From G963668605 sp963793625 (GTDB taxonomy: Bacteria; Acidobacteriota; Terriglobia; Bryobacterales; Bryobacteraceae): DNA of 64,000 nt. The stretch spans positions 186,001-250,000 of the forward strand of contig CAWCAT010000005.1 in assembly GCA_963793625.1 (NCBI GenBank), read 5' to 3'. The position numbers and the translations under genes are program-made. Below the pieces are notes generated by a model that saw only the letters and a program-made list of their open reading frames with translations, did no database searches and was not told where the DNA came from. Positions 45,912 to 54,819 of this stretch are shown piece after piece. Position 1 is the stretch's first letter. Every line of letters starts with the position of its first letter.

Positions 45912-46952
45912 ATGCTCAATGCTGAACCGCGAGTGAATTCCGTGGATGCAGATCGAACCACTCGAGTCTGCGCTAAACGCAAACTGACCGTCCTCTGCTA
46001 CCACGGAGTCGTTCCGGATGAGTGCTTACGCGATCCAGGGTTGTATGGTAATGCCATGGGTCTGAGCGCATTTACGCTTCAGATGAGTTTACTGGCGCGC
46101 TTTTATCACGCGATGAGTCCCTCGGACCTGAAAAAATGGCGCACAGAAAGCTACCGATGGTCCCGCAACCCGGTCTTAATCACCTTCGACGACGGTTACC
46201 GCAATAACCTGACTCACGCCGCTCCCGTACTGGAGCGTTTCGGAATTCCGGCGATTATCTTCATCAGCACCGGTTATATCGGGGCCAGCAAAGTAATCTG
46301 GCCAGACGAAGTTTACCTTCGTATTCTGAACTGGCCTAAGAGAGTGCTGCCACTTCCTGATGGCCGGCTCGAAACACACCTTCCGGGCGAGCTCAGAAAA
46401 CGCAGAAAGCTTGCCAGTGCTGTTCGGGAGTTGTGCAAGCGGTTTCCCGACGAACAAGTGAGAGAGTACCTGATGCGGTTGCGTGAGTATAAACTCCCGC
46501 CGCAAGCGGAGGATGCATTCGCCTTCCTCTCCTGGGACGAGGTGCGTACGTTAAGCAGACGTGGATTTGAGATCGGCTCGCACACCGTGGACCATCCGAT
46601 ACTCACACAGGTCTGCGCGGAACGTCTTACGTTCGAACTGACGCAGAGCAAGCGCACTATCGAACAGGAAATTGGAAGAGAATGCTGGTGTTTTTCCTAT
46701 CCGAACGGAGGGACACTTGACCTTTCCCCGAAGGTGATCGAGGCAATCTGTTCCGCGGGATACTCCACGGCGTTCACGGTTCAGGGTTCGCTGGCGTCGT
46801 CGCAGGACAACCCGCTGCTGATGGATCGCGTATATCTTCCCGCGGCCGTTTCACTGCCCGGGTTCTATTCCAGGATCAGCGGCTTCCGTGCCGACGTGAA
46901 GCGGTGGCGCGGCGTGGCGGGAAAGTTCTTAAGTCACGGGGGCCTGACATGA
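45912..46952 (+). CDS. Polysaccharide deacetylase (NodB homology)
   Basis: 346 residues. NodB motifs are visible: TFDDGY (about residue 91-96; Asp general base and metal Asp) and SHTVDH (about 222-227; metal His pair), then FSYPNGG. A helical insertion between the two motifs includes a Lys/Arg-rich run. No clear signal peptide, so it may act at the cytoplasmic face on a lipid-linked sugar. It removes N- or O-acetyl groups, freeing positions for the acyltransferases encoded next. It overlaps the following gene by ATGA. Confidence 0.82.
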   Translation: MLNAEPRVNSVDADRTTRVCAKRKLTVLCYHGVVPDECLRDPGLYGNAMGLSAFTLQMSLLARFYHAMSPSDLKKWRTESYRWSRNPVLITFDDGYRNNLTHAAPVLERFGIPAIIFISTGYIGASKVIWPDEVYLRILNWPKRVLPLPDGRLETHLPGELRKRRKLASAVRELCKRFPDEQVREYLMRLREYKLPPQAEDAFAFLSWDEVRTLSRRGFEIGSHTVDHPILTQVCAERLTFELTQSKRTIEQEIGRECWCFSYPNGGTLDLSPKVIEAICSAGYSTAFTVQGSLASSQDNPLLMDRVYLPAAVSLPGFYSRISGFRADVKRWRGVAGKFLSHGGLT

Positions 46953-48703
46953 GTTCGCCAGGGATGCATTGCGAAATCGTGACACAATTCGAGCGATTGG
47001 AAGAGTTCGCGCCAATGTGGCAGATGTGGGCCGAGTCTGATCCTCGAACGGAATTCTTCCAGTGCTGGAGTTGGGCTAGCGCGTTCTGGACCGCTTACGG
47101 CGGCTCAATGTCCCTGTTCACGCCTGTAGTGCATCAGGGCAACAAACCCATTGGCATTTTGCCGCTCGTGTGTAGCGGCAGGACCTTACAATTCCTGGGT
47201 GCTCCAGACTCCGACTATAACGACATTCTGTGCCAAGAGGATGACGCTGAGGAAGTGCTTGAGGCAGCCCTGAGTGAACTGTTGAGTCAATCCGGCAATT
47301 GGAAAGCGTGCGTTCTGGACAATTTGCCGGCGGAATCAAAAATTGCGCGCCACTGGCAGGAATTGCCGCCGCGCATTCGACGGCACCTTCAGCTTGCCTT
47401 CCGATACCCCTCGCCGACGTTGATGTTTGATAAGCAGCAGCGGGAGCTTGGAGACTTAGTCAGGGTCAGGAAAAAAGATCAGAAGAAGCTCGAAAGGTTT
47501 GGCAGCGTTGTGTTCCGGCATATTGAAAGCCAGTCAGAAGCCCAACAGCACCTGACTGAGTTTTTTGATCAGCACGTCACACGTTTCGCTCTGAAGGGTA
47601 CAGAGAGCCAGTTTAGATCGGACAATCAGCGTCGCTTCTATGAGGCCTTGGTCCAAAGATTGGACCCTCGGAGACAGCTGCGATTCTCCGTTCTCGAAGT
47701 TGGCGGCAAGCCTATCGCGTACCATTTCGGCTTTCAGTGGAACAGAAGAATCACGTATTACAAGCTCGCTTTCGATGTAGCTTTCTGGGACTGCTCGCCA
47801 GGAGATGTCCTGCTCAAGTTCCTCCTGCAGCACGCCACGACGGCAGAGGTAAGCGAATTCGATTTTTCGATCGGTGACGAAGGGTACAAGCAACGCTACG
47901 CCAATCACACGAAGCAGAATTGCGTTCTGTACGTCGATCGTCATCCGGCGTCGTTAAGTACTCTCGGGAGACGGATCGCAACCCGTCTCCAAGACAGCGT
48001 GCGGAAGCATCTGCGAGCAAGAAACACCGCGCGGAAGTTTCTCTATTTCCTCCGCCGTCCGAACCTGTTTGCAAGTTATGTTTCTGGTTTGCTAGAAAAC
48101 TTTCAAAAAGCCCTGTGGGCTCGCGATGAAGTATTCTTCTTTTGCAGTTCGGCAAGACGCGCTGGCGAAGCCCCCGGCCCTGAGCTTGTAGCTGCTAGTT
48201 TGCGCGACATCGCTCGTTTAGCGTTGGAGCACCCTGAGTATCTGAACGAAGCGCGACTTGAGCAATACCGTGGACGATTGAGACAAGGAGACAGGCTGTT
48301 GTTGGCGCGCCCACAAGGTAATCACATTGCAATCTTCTGGTCAGGAGTGCGTAATGAGATCCGCATCCCGGAACTCGGACCTGATTGCGTGCTGCCGCTG
48401 GATGCTCCCGCTTTCGTCATTTACGAAACCTGGATTTCACCGGGGTTTCCAACCGGTCGGGTCCTCTCTGAAATCCTGTCTTCTGTGCCGAAGCACCTCA
48501 CGGACATGGATGTTTGGATGTATTGTTCGCAATCAGAGGTTTATCGTGGTGCTTTCCATGCAACTGATATTCAACTCAGATACTGCCTGACTCATTTTTC
48601 ATTGACTCCGTGGTTTCATCGGACCAGTATCCGGTCGGCTGTGAACGGACTTATGAACCTAACGAAAGTTGAACGCGGTGCAGTTCTTGGAGGGCACCCA
48701 TGA
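46949..48703 (+). CDS. Double GNAT/BioF2-like acyltransferase fusion
   Basis: 584 residues from ATG 46949. Residues ~1-330 are a BioF2/FemAB-like GNAT (Acetyltransf_6): FQCWSWASAFWTAYGG, VRVRKKDQKKLERFG, LEVGGKPIAYHFGFQWN, YYKLAFDVAFWDCSPGDVLL, EFDFSIGDEGYKQRYA. After a basic linker, residues ~385-575 form a second hydrophobic alpha/beta unit (DEVFFFCSS, VIYETWISPGFPTGRVL) like a GNAT-fold half of unknown activity. Such proteins transfer acyl or aminoacyl groups to sugars in EPS loci. The fused second unit is unusual. Its stop overlaps the next start by four bases. Confidence 0.7.
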   Translation: MSSPGMHCEIVTQFERLEEFAPMWQMWAESDPRTEFFQCWSWASAFWTAYGGSMSLFTPVVHQGNKPIGILPLVCSGRTLQFLGAPDSDYNDILCQEDDAEEVLEAALSELLSQSGNWKACVLDNLPAESKIARHWQELPPRIRRHLQLAFRYPSPTLMFDKQQRELGDLVRVRKKDQKKLERFGSVVFRHIESQSEAQQHLTEFFDQHVTRFALKGTESQFRSDNQRRFYEALVQRLDPRRQLRFSVLEVGGKPIAYHFGFQWNRRITYYKLAFDVAFWDCSPGDVLLKFLLQHATTAEVSEFDFSIGDEGYKQRYANHTKQNCVLYVDRHPASLSTLGRRIATRLQDSVRKHLRARNTARKFLYFLRRPNLFASYVSGLLENFQKALWARDEVFFFCSSARRAGEAPGPELVAASLRDIARLALEHPEYLNEARLEQYRGRLRQGDRLLLARPQGNHIAIFWSGVRNEIRIPELGPDCVLPLDAPAFVIYETWISPGFPTGRVLSEILSSVPKHLTDMDVWMYCSQSEVYRGAFHATDIQLRYCLTHFSLTPWFHRTSIRSAVNGLMNLTKVERGAVLGGHP

Positions 48704-49836
48704 CTCCCGGCATGGTCAACAAGACGACTCCTCCAGTTCTGGCAGGTGGAGTCCGGACATTCACCAGAGATGACGTTCAACCTGTGGCCGATCTGTTCAT
48801 GCGAGTCTTCCGGCACAAGTCTTCTCCTGCGCCGGAATCGCTCAGCTCATACTTTGTTGAACTATATTTCAACAACCCCTGGGCGAGTCCGCAGCACCCA
48901 TCGTTTGTTTATTGTGATAAGAGCGGACGGATCAGGGGTTTCATCGGGGCACTCCCGGTTCCGATGAAAATCGGTGAGCGCAGATTTATCGCTTCTATTC
49001 CCACCAGCTATATGGTCGATCCCGATTTGAAAGATCCGTTCGCCGCAGTGCACCTACTCCGCACACTTACGGCTTCCAACACCGTCCTGACCATTTCCGA
49101 TTCCGTGAACGAAATATCGCGAACACTGTGGACGAAGATGGGTGCTAACGTACTCACGCTCTATAGCATGCGCTGGGTGCGGATCCTAAAACCCTGCGGG
49201 TACGCGCTCTCGCGGATCTCAAAAGCACACACCGTCTCTGGTTTGAACTTGCTTCTCCGCCCACTGTGCACAGCGGTGGACTTGGTTGCATCCAAATTCT
49301 TCTCGCCATTGCCGAGCACCGATCAGACGATTCGCGAATGTGATCTTGATGTGGAAAAAATGCTCAACGCATTTCCCGATGTGGTTGGCCGCAGAACTTT
49401 GCTGCCCAACTACACCAGCGGAAGGACTGAGTTGGCTCTTCGACATGGCTGCGAAGAAGGAACAATACGGCACGCTGCATAAAATTGCAGTCGAAGACGC
49501 TTCAGGCACTGTACTGGGCTGGTATATGTACTACGGGGCGCCTGGTAACGTTGCACAGGTGCTGCAATTCGCCGCTCGAAGGAACAAAGAGGGCCTTGTA
49601 TTCAACAGCATGCTATCGCACGCAAGGCTCGCAATTGTGTGGCGGTAACGGGCGGGATTGACCCTCAAGCTGTCAAAGTGTTTTCAGAAAACCAGTGTTT
49701 CTTCTTCTTACGCGGAATGTACACCGCCGCGTACTCGCAAGATCCGGAAATAATTCGCGCTCTGCTAAGTGGGGATGCGTTCCTGACCAGGCTCGAGGGT
49801 GAATGGTGGACCCGTCATCAGGGGGATACGTTTTAG
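48700..49836 (+). pseudogene. GNAT-family acyltransferase, two compensating frameshifts
   Basis: Starts at ATG 48700, overlapping the previous stop. Frame 1 runs to about 49420 (VRTFTRDDVQPVADLFMRVFRH, SYMVDPDLKDPFAAVHLLR). Frame 2 continues LSWLFDMAAKKEQYGTLHKIAVED and VLGWYMYYG to about 49618, then frame 1 resumes NCVAVTGGIDPQ through FFFLRGMYTAAYS to TAA at 49836. Combined length is about 378 residues. The protein is a GNAT-like member of the acyltransferase trio in this locus. As with the epimerase at 7469, two nearby indels restore the frame and the segment between is conserved, which suggests assembly error or a recent lesion. Confidence 0.65.
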
Positions 49837-49854
49837 CTTTCGAAGGGGTGCTTG

Positions 49855-51015
49855 ATGCCTACCAACGAATCCGTGCAGGGAAAGCTGAGCGTTCGGACAC
49901 AGCGCGGTGGGATTGAACTCCTCGAACAACTTGCACCGGAGTGGCTGGCCTTGTCTGCGGAAAGTCCGGAAGACGAACCATTTAAGCACCCTGACTGGAT
50001 CAGAGCGTACCTCCAGGTATTCGAGCCGGGATGCAAGCTCGAATTGATAACAGCGCATGTTGATGACCGGCTTCAGGCTCTACTTCCGCTTGTAGAACAG
50101 AAAACCAGCTTTTGCGGCTTTCCTGCAAGGAAGCTACGCGGTCCTGCCAACGTGCACTCCTATCGATTTGACATGGTGAGCGGACCGGGAGTGCAGGGTG
50201 ATGAGGCGGGCAAACGCATATGGGAATCACTTCGCGAAAGGAAGGACTGGGATCTGGTTGAGCTGCCTGACGTACCTCAGGGGGGCGCCGCGGAGTCGCT
50301 GCTCGAAGCTGCCCGACAGGATGGTTACTTAACCGGGATGTGGGAATCCATCAAGAGCCCTTACATCTCGCTCTCTGGAGTCACCGACGCTTCCTTGATT
50401 CCTCGAAGCGCTCATTTCAGGCAGAACCTGCGCCGCAGACTTCGTAAGGCGCAAGCCAAGTGGAACGTACGCCTGAGCCGAACAGAAAAAGCCGATCCGA
50501 TTGCGCTTGAGCGCTTCCTGCAAATAGAACGCAGTGGTTGGAAGGGTGAGCGCGGCACGGCGATAGCCTCCGAGGCGGATACTCTTCGGTTTTACGACGA
50601 AATTGCGAGGATTGCTGAGCAACGCGGTTACTTTTCGCTCTACCTGCTGGAGTTCGGAGATAAGGCCGTGGCGGGCCACTTCGGATTGACTTACAACAAC
50701 CGGTATTACTCTCCTAAGGTTGCCTACGATGAGAGCTTTGCGGAGTACGGTCCGGGTCACCTCATTGTGGACGCCATTCTGCGTGACTGTCTGCAGCGTG
50801 GTTTGCAGGAATTCGACTTCCTTGGCCCCTCGATGGAATGGAAGACCGAATGGACTCCGAAAGTGCGCATTCACGCGTCCTGCTATATCTTCCAACAAGG
50901 ACTTTTGGGCCGGACTCTCTACTCAGCAAAATTTAAGTTGATGACGGAACTCCGAAAGGTTGCGCGTCAGCCCAGCATCGCTCGTATTCGCCAAAAGTGG
51001 AATGCACGACACTGA
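49855..51015 (+). CDS. BioF2/FemAB-like GNAT acyltransferase
   Basis: 386 residues from ATG 49855, with GAAGGGG upstream. Acetyltransf_6-type protein: HPDWIRAYLQVF, RQNLRRRLRKAQAKW, QIERSGWKGERGTAI, YLLEFGDKAVAGHFGLTYNNRYY, SPKVAYDESFAEYGPGHLIVDAIL, EFDFLGPSMEWKTEW. The SGWKG...G stretch is a hallmark of the group. It probably adds an acyl group to an amino sugar made with the DegT aminotransferase encoded next. Third acyltransferase in a row. Confidence 0.78.
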   Translation: MPTNESVQGKLSVRTQRGGIELLEQLAPEWLALSAESPEDEPFKHPDWIRAYLQVFEPGCKLELITAHVDDRLQALLPLVEQKTSFCGFPARKLRGPANVHSYRFDMVSGPGVQGDEAGKRIWESLRERKDWDLVELPDVPQGGAAESLLEAARQDGYLTGMWESIKSPYISLSGVTDASLIPRSAHFRQNLRRRLRKAQAKWNVRLSRTEKADPIALERFLQIERSGWKGERGTAIASEADTLRFYDEIARIAEQRGYFSLYLLEFGDKAVAGHFGLTYNNRYYSPKVAYDESFAEYGPGHLIVDAILRDCLQRGLQEFDFLGPSMEWKTEWTPKVRIHASCYIFQQGLLGRTLYSAKFKLMTELRKVARQPSIARIRQKWNARH

Positions 51016-52171
51016 ACCGAACATGACTGCCACAAAGCACTTACGTATGTTCGCCCCCGCCACTCCGGCGATGCATCTTGCCATGGTACTTCCGCACACT
51101 TGGAGGCGAGACGCTCCATTCCCATTCAATGACCCTTCGCTTCGCTATTACTACCTGGCACGCAATGCTATTTATGCATTGATGCGGTTATGGAGGCTTT
51201 CCGGCCAGGAGGTTTTGTTCCCGTCGTATTTCCACGGAGTCGAGCTCGAAACCCTGCTAGCTGCCGGCGTAAAGCCGAGAGTCTATCCTGTTCGTGCTGG
51301 CATGCGGGTGTATGTCGAGGATATACGCGCGCAAATCACTCCACAGACCCGTGTGGTGTACCTGATCCATTACCTGGGCTTTCCTGGGCCAGTCGAGGAA
51401 ATCTCAGCTCTATGTGAGGAACGCGGTCTGCTTCTGATCGAAGACTGTGCACTTTCACTTCTCTCGCAATTGCAAGACAAACCACTGGGATCGTTTGGCG
51501 ACGCCGCGATCTTTTGCATTTACAAGTCCATGCCCATTCCGCACGGCGGAGCTCTCTTGCTGCGGAAGCCTGAAGCTGGACTCCCAGCGAGGGCCCAGTC
51601 TCCCTCGCTATCGTCCACGCTGGCATACACGGCTACGTCAATCTGGCGCAATCTTAACTTCGACGCCGATAGCCCCTGGCAGAGAATGTTGAAGAAAGCC
51701 CGCCGGTTAGCCAAATCGAAGTCTGACACGCTGGGCGTTGTGCAAGTGGGCAGCGAGCACTTCGATCCTGCTCACGCAAATCTCGCGATGAGTCCGCTCT
51801 GCGAGTGGGTACTGGCCGCCCAGAACTATCCGGCAATCATCGAGCGCCGTCGCCAAAACTATTTGTACTTACTTGACCGCTTGCGGAAGGTCTCTCCCCC
51901 GGTCTTCACCGAGCTTCCGCCCGGCGTCTGCCCACTTTCCTATCCGCTTAGAACTCACAATAAGCTGGAAGTTCTCGCGCGGCTTATGAACCGCGGAGTT
52001 GAAGGTGTAAATATGTGGTCCGAACAGCCGGCTTCCATACCGGTCGGAGAGTTTCCGGAGGCCGACGAACTCAGAAAGTCGATTGTGGAACTACCCTGTC
52101 ACCAGGACTTCACAACTGAAGCCATCGAATTTATCGCCGAGGAAATACTCGCGCTGCGGGGGATTCTGTAA
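51002..52171 (+). CDS. DegT/DnrJ/EryC1/StrS-type PLP aminotransferase
   Basis: 389 residues from ATG 51002, overlapping the previous gene by 14 bases; ATG 51023 is an alternative. Fold-type I aminotransferase features: LIEDCALSLLSQ (PLP-ring Asp), FCIYKSMPIPHGGALLL (Schiff-base Lys), SYPLRTHNK near the C-terminus. The family makes amino sugars from keto-sugar nucleotides, though some members in EPS loci act on other substrates. The product could be the substrate of the neighbouring GNAT enzymes. It ends in TAATG, sharing one base with the flippase gene. Confidence 0.78.
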   Translation: MHDTEPNMTATKHLRMFAPATPAMHLAMVLPHTWRRDAPFPFNDPSLRYYYLARNAIYALMRLWRLSGQEVLFPSYFHGVELETLLAAGVKPRVYPVRAGMRVYVEDIRAQITPQTRVVYLIHYLGFPGPVEEISALCEERGLLLIEDCALSLLSQLQDKPLGSFGDAAIFCIYKSMPIPHGGALLLRKPEAGLPARAQSPSLSSTLAYTATSIWRNLNFDADSPWQRMLKKARRLAKSKSDTLGVVQVGSEHFDPAHANLAMSPLCEWVLAAQNYPAIIERRRQNYLYLLDRLRKVSPPVFTELPPGVCPLSYPLRTHNKLEVLARLMNRGVEGVNMWSEQPASIPVGEFPEADELRKSIVELPCHQDFTTEAIEFIAEEILALRGIL

Positions 52172-53616
52172 TGCCCCAGGAGCGAAACCAGCTTTTGAAG
52201 AACACTGTCGCGCTCGCAGTAGCGCGAATACTGGAAAAAGCCAGTATGGTGTTTTTAAGCTTTTTTATCGCACGGTACCTGGGTGCAGCCGGCCTCGGAA
52301 TTTACTCCGCTACAATGGTCTTCTTCGGGTTGATCTCCCTGGCGGCAGACATGGGATCGGCCACGTTTCTAGTTCGTGAGATCGCCAAAGACCGTAACCG
52401 AACCGGACCTTACCTCGTTCATCTCAGTTTCATGACGATCCTCCTCTCGTGTGTAATCATGTCCGTTTCATGGCTGCTCGTGCCGCATCTTGGGTATTCG
52501 GCCGACTTAACCGCTTGCGTGTACGTCGTGATCTGCGCAATGATTCCGGCAACACTGAAAACACTTCAAGAAGCAGTGTTTGTCGCACACGAACGGGTGG
52601 AATTCGTGACTTACTCAACTTTGGTAGCCGCAGCGATAATTGTGGGCGCTACGTATTACTTGCTGAGCCACGGTTACGGGATAGTAAGTCTGGTTCTTGT
52701 ATATGCTGCCGTGCAATATGTGATCACGCTTTGCCAGTTGTTCTTGTTAAATCGCTACCTTACCCGTCTTCGGTGGAGCTTCGACCATCGCTTCGCGCTC
52801 CGAATGGTGAAGGAACTCAGGATGCTGGCGGGTTCGTCCTTGCTTGCAGCCGTGTCCTCGCGTCCCGAGGTCATGATCCTGTCATTCCTAAAAAGCGATG
52901 CCCAGATCGGCCTGTATAGTGCAGCGGTCCGGATCGTCGATATATGGCAGGTCATACCAGAAACCTACATGAGGAACGTGTTTCCTCTACTCTCGCGTTC
53001 TGAGCACGCCCGCGATCAGCGGGCGTCCGGGTTGCTACTTAGCAGATCATTCAAATACCTGCTTGCCATCGGATTACCACTGACGGTCGGCATCTTTGTC
53101 GCTGCCCGTCCGATCGTTGAATTGATCTTTGGACCCGGCTTTGAGGGAGCGGTGACAGCCCTGCGAATCATGACCTGGTACATTCCACTGGGATTTCTTC
53201 ACGAGGTGCTCTGGCGCCTCTTGGTAGCGCGCAACCAGCAGCATTTACTGGTACGGGCCCAGGCGATCACTATAGTGGTGCGGATTGCTATGGGATACGT
53301 CCTGATTAGCTGGTGGGCTTCATTCGGTGCGGCCCTCGGTGCCACGCTTATCATGTTGGAGCATAATCTTCTGCTCGGGTTCTTTGTTCGACGTGATGGA
53401 ACTCGGCTTGGATTATTTCGTCTTGCCTGGCGTCTGTCCTTAGCAGCTCTTGTGATGGGAGTTCTGGCCACGATGCTCGTAAGTCGGTCGGAGCTATGGG
53501 TTGTTGTGCTCGCTGCCGCAGTGTCTTACGGCACGATGGTATTCCTGCTCAAGGCCTTGTCGTCGAACGAGCTTGCATTATTCCGAACGCGATGGCAAGT
53601 GCCATCTGCGGATTAG
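52171..53616 (+). CDS. Wzx-type polysaccharide flippase
   Basis: 481 residues with about 12-14 hydrophobic segments and the MATE/MVF-superfamily pattern: KNTVALAVARILEKASMVFLSFFIARYLGAAGLG at the N-terminus (quoted as a region), ADMGSATFLVREIAK, MIPATLKTLQEAVFVA, IVELIFGPGFEGAVTALRIM. It moves the completed lipid-linked repeat unit across the inner membrane. Last gene of the biosynthetic run; a 52-bp gap precedes the histidine kinase gene. Confidence 0.85.
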   Translation: MPQERNQLLKNTVALAVARILEKASMVFLSFFIARYLGAAGLGIYSATMVFFGLISLAADMGSATFLVREIAKDRNRTGPYLVHLSFMTILLSCVIMSVSWLLVPHLGYSADLTACVYVVICAMIPATLKTLQEAVFVAHERVEFVTYSTLVAAAIIVGATYYLLSHGYGIVSLVLVYAAVQYVITLCQLFLLNRYLTRLRWSFDHRFALRMVKELRMLAGSSLLAAVSSRPEVMILSFLKSDAQIGLYSAAVRIVDIWQVIPETYMRNVFPLLSRSEHARDQRASGLLLSRSFKYLLAIGLPLTVGIFVAARPIVELIFGPGFEGAVTALRIMTWYIPLGFLHEVLWRLLVARNQQHLLVRAQAITIVVRIAMGYVLISWWASFGAALGATLIMLEHNLLLGFFVRRDGTRLGLFRLAWRLSLAALVMGVLATMLVSRSELWVVVLAAAVSYGTMVFLLKALSSNELALFRTRWQVPSAD

Positions 53617-53668
53617 TGTGTGGTGATGCAGCCTGTGGAAAACACAGCAATGGTTGTGAGGTCAGGCT

Positions 53669-54814
53669 ATGAATAACGCTTCCTTAAAACAAGACTTACC
53701 GCCAGCGGAGAAGGCCGGAGGCACGAATACTCTTAATGAGACCCCGGCCAACCCCAGCAAACTTATGGCCGACATGCGTCAACTCTTGCGCCGAGTGAGT
53801 CTTGCGCAGAAGGACATGGCGCCGTGGGCCGAACTGGACATTGATGGACTGGCGCAACGCTTCCTCGAAGGCGATGTCGAACTGTGCCGGCAAGAACTCC
53901 ACAACTTCGGTGCGAAACTAGCCCGGCGCAAGACGGAGTTCTATAGGGTCGTGGAAGCACTCGAGGCCCTGCTTGACCTCTACTTGAACTACCTGGCTCC
54001 AAAGCTCCGGAAACAGGCCCGTCCGGCTGTCACTGCTCTCAGGATCTACTCGCAGAGTGTCCGCATTCTCTCTGAAGGCTACTGGAAAGAATGCGTCGAG
54101 GAGCAACGTGCACTGGTAGCAGAACTGCAAGAGCGAAAACGAAACTCGCAGCATGCCGCAGCTTTCCTAAGTCGAACTTATGAACGGGAACGCCTCCGAA
54201 TTTCAGAGAACCTGCATGGCCAGATTAACTCCGAGCTGATTTCTTTGAAACTCCACCTCCGGGAAACTGAGCAGGCTCTTGTGGAAGGGCGAGTATCAGA
54301 TTCCATCCAGGATCTGAAAAAAGCACAGGATGGGGTGGTTGAGACACTCAGATTGACACGCAGGATGATGTTGGACCTTGGGTCTGCCACACTGCAGGAA
54401 ATAGGTCTGTTCCCGGCAGCAAAGATACTCTGCCGCGAATTCTCGGCAAAAACGGGAGTCAATGTAACGATAAAGGCGAAAGATCTGCCCGCGGATATTT
54501 CGATGGACGTCCAAGTGGCACTCTATCGGACATTGCAAGGCGTGCTTAACCACTCTGGGCACACTAGAACGGGAAACATAAAGGTGGTCTTTTCCAGCAC
54601 TTCCGCTTCTGACGTGGTACTTACAATCGAAAACGACGGCACGGGGTACACCGTCTCTCCGGTACCGGTGCGACACAAGCGAGTGCTTTGTATTCTTCAG
54701 GAGCGCCTGGAAGCTGTAGGAGGCGTTCTCCACGTCCAAACGCCTCCGGTCGAAGCGGACCAGCGTGCCTGCGCGATTCTCGAAGCACGCGTCCCTTTCC
54801 GCAGTTTCGAGTAG
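53669..54814 (+). CDS. Degenerate NarX-like histidine kinase, soluble
   Basis: 381 residues without membrane segments. The N-terminal ~160 are helical; the phosphoacceptor helix reads YERERLRISENLHGQINSEL (171-190) with His183, where the usual H-D/E becomes H-G. The ATPase domain keeps an Asp in IENDGTGY (320-327), but the N-box ALYRTLQGVLNHSGH lacks the Glu of the usual QEALNN. Kinase activity may be weak or absent; phosphatase or sensing by partner binding is possible. It is convergent with the NtrC-type gene (five bases between stops) and is a candidate partner in controlling the EPS genes. Confidence 0.7.
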   Translation: MNNASLKQDLPPAEKAGGTNTLNETPANPSKLMADMRQLLRRVSLAQKDMAPWAELDIDGLAQRFLEGDVELCRQELHNFGAKLARRKTEFYRVVEALEALLDLYLNYLAPKLRKQARPAVTALRIYSQSVRILSEGYWKECVEEQRALVAELQERKRNSQHAAAFLSRTYERERLRISENLHGQINSELISLKLHLRETEQALVEGRVSDSIQDLKKAQDGVVETLRLTRRMMLDLGSATLQEIGLFPAAKILCREFSAKTGVNVTIKAKDLPADISMDVQVALYRTLQGVLNHSGHTRTGNIKVVFSSTSASDVVLTIENDGTGYTVSPVPVRHKRVLCILQERLEAVGGVLHVQTPPVEADQRACAILEARVPFRSFE

Positions 54815-54819
54815 CCGCG

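Noticed and set aside
31720..53616. Calling this an exosortase/PEP-CTERM locus
   Set aside because: Several genes fit that type, but no exosortase, PEP-CTERM tail or PrsK/PrsT partner is present in the window.
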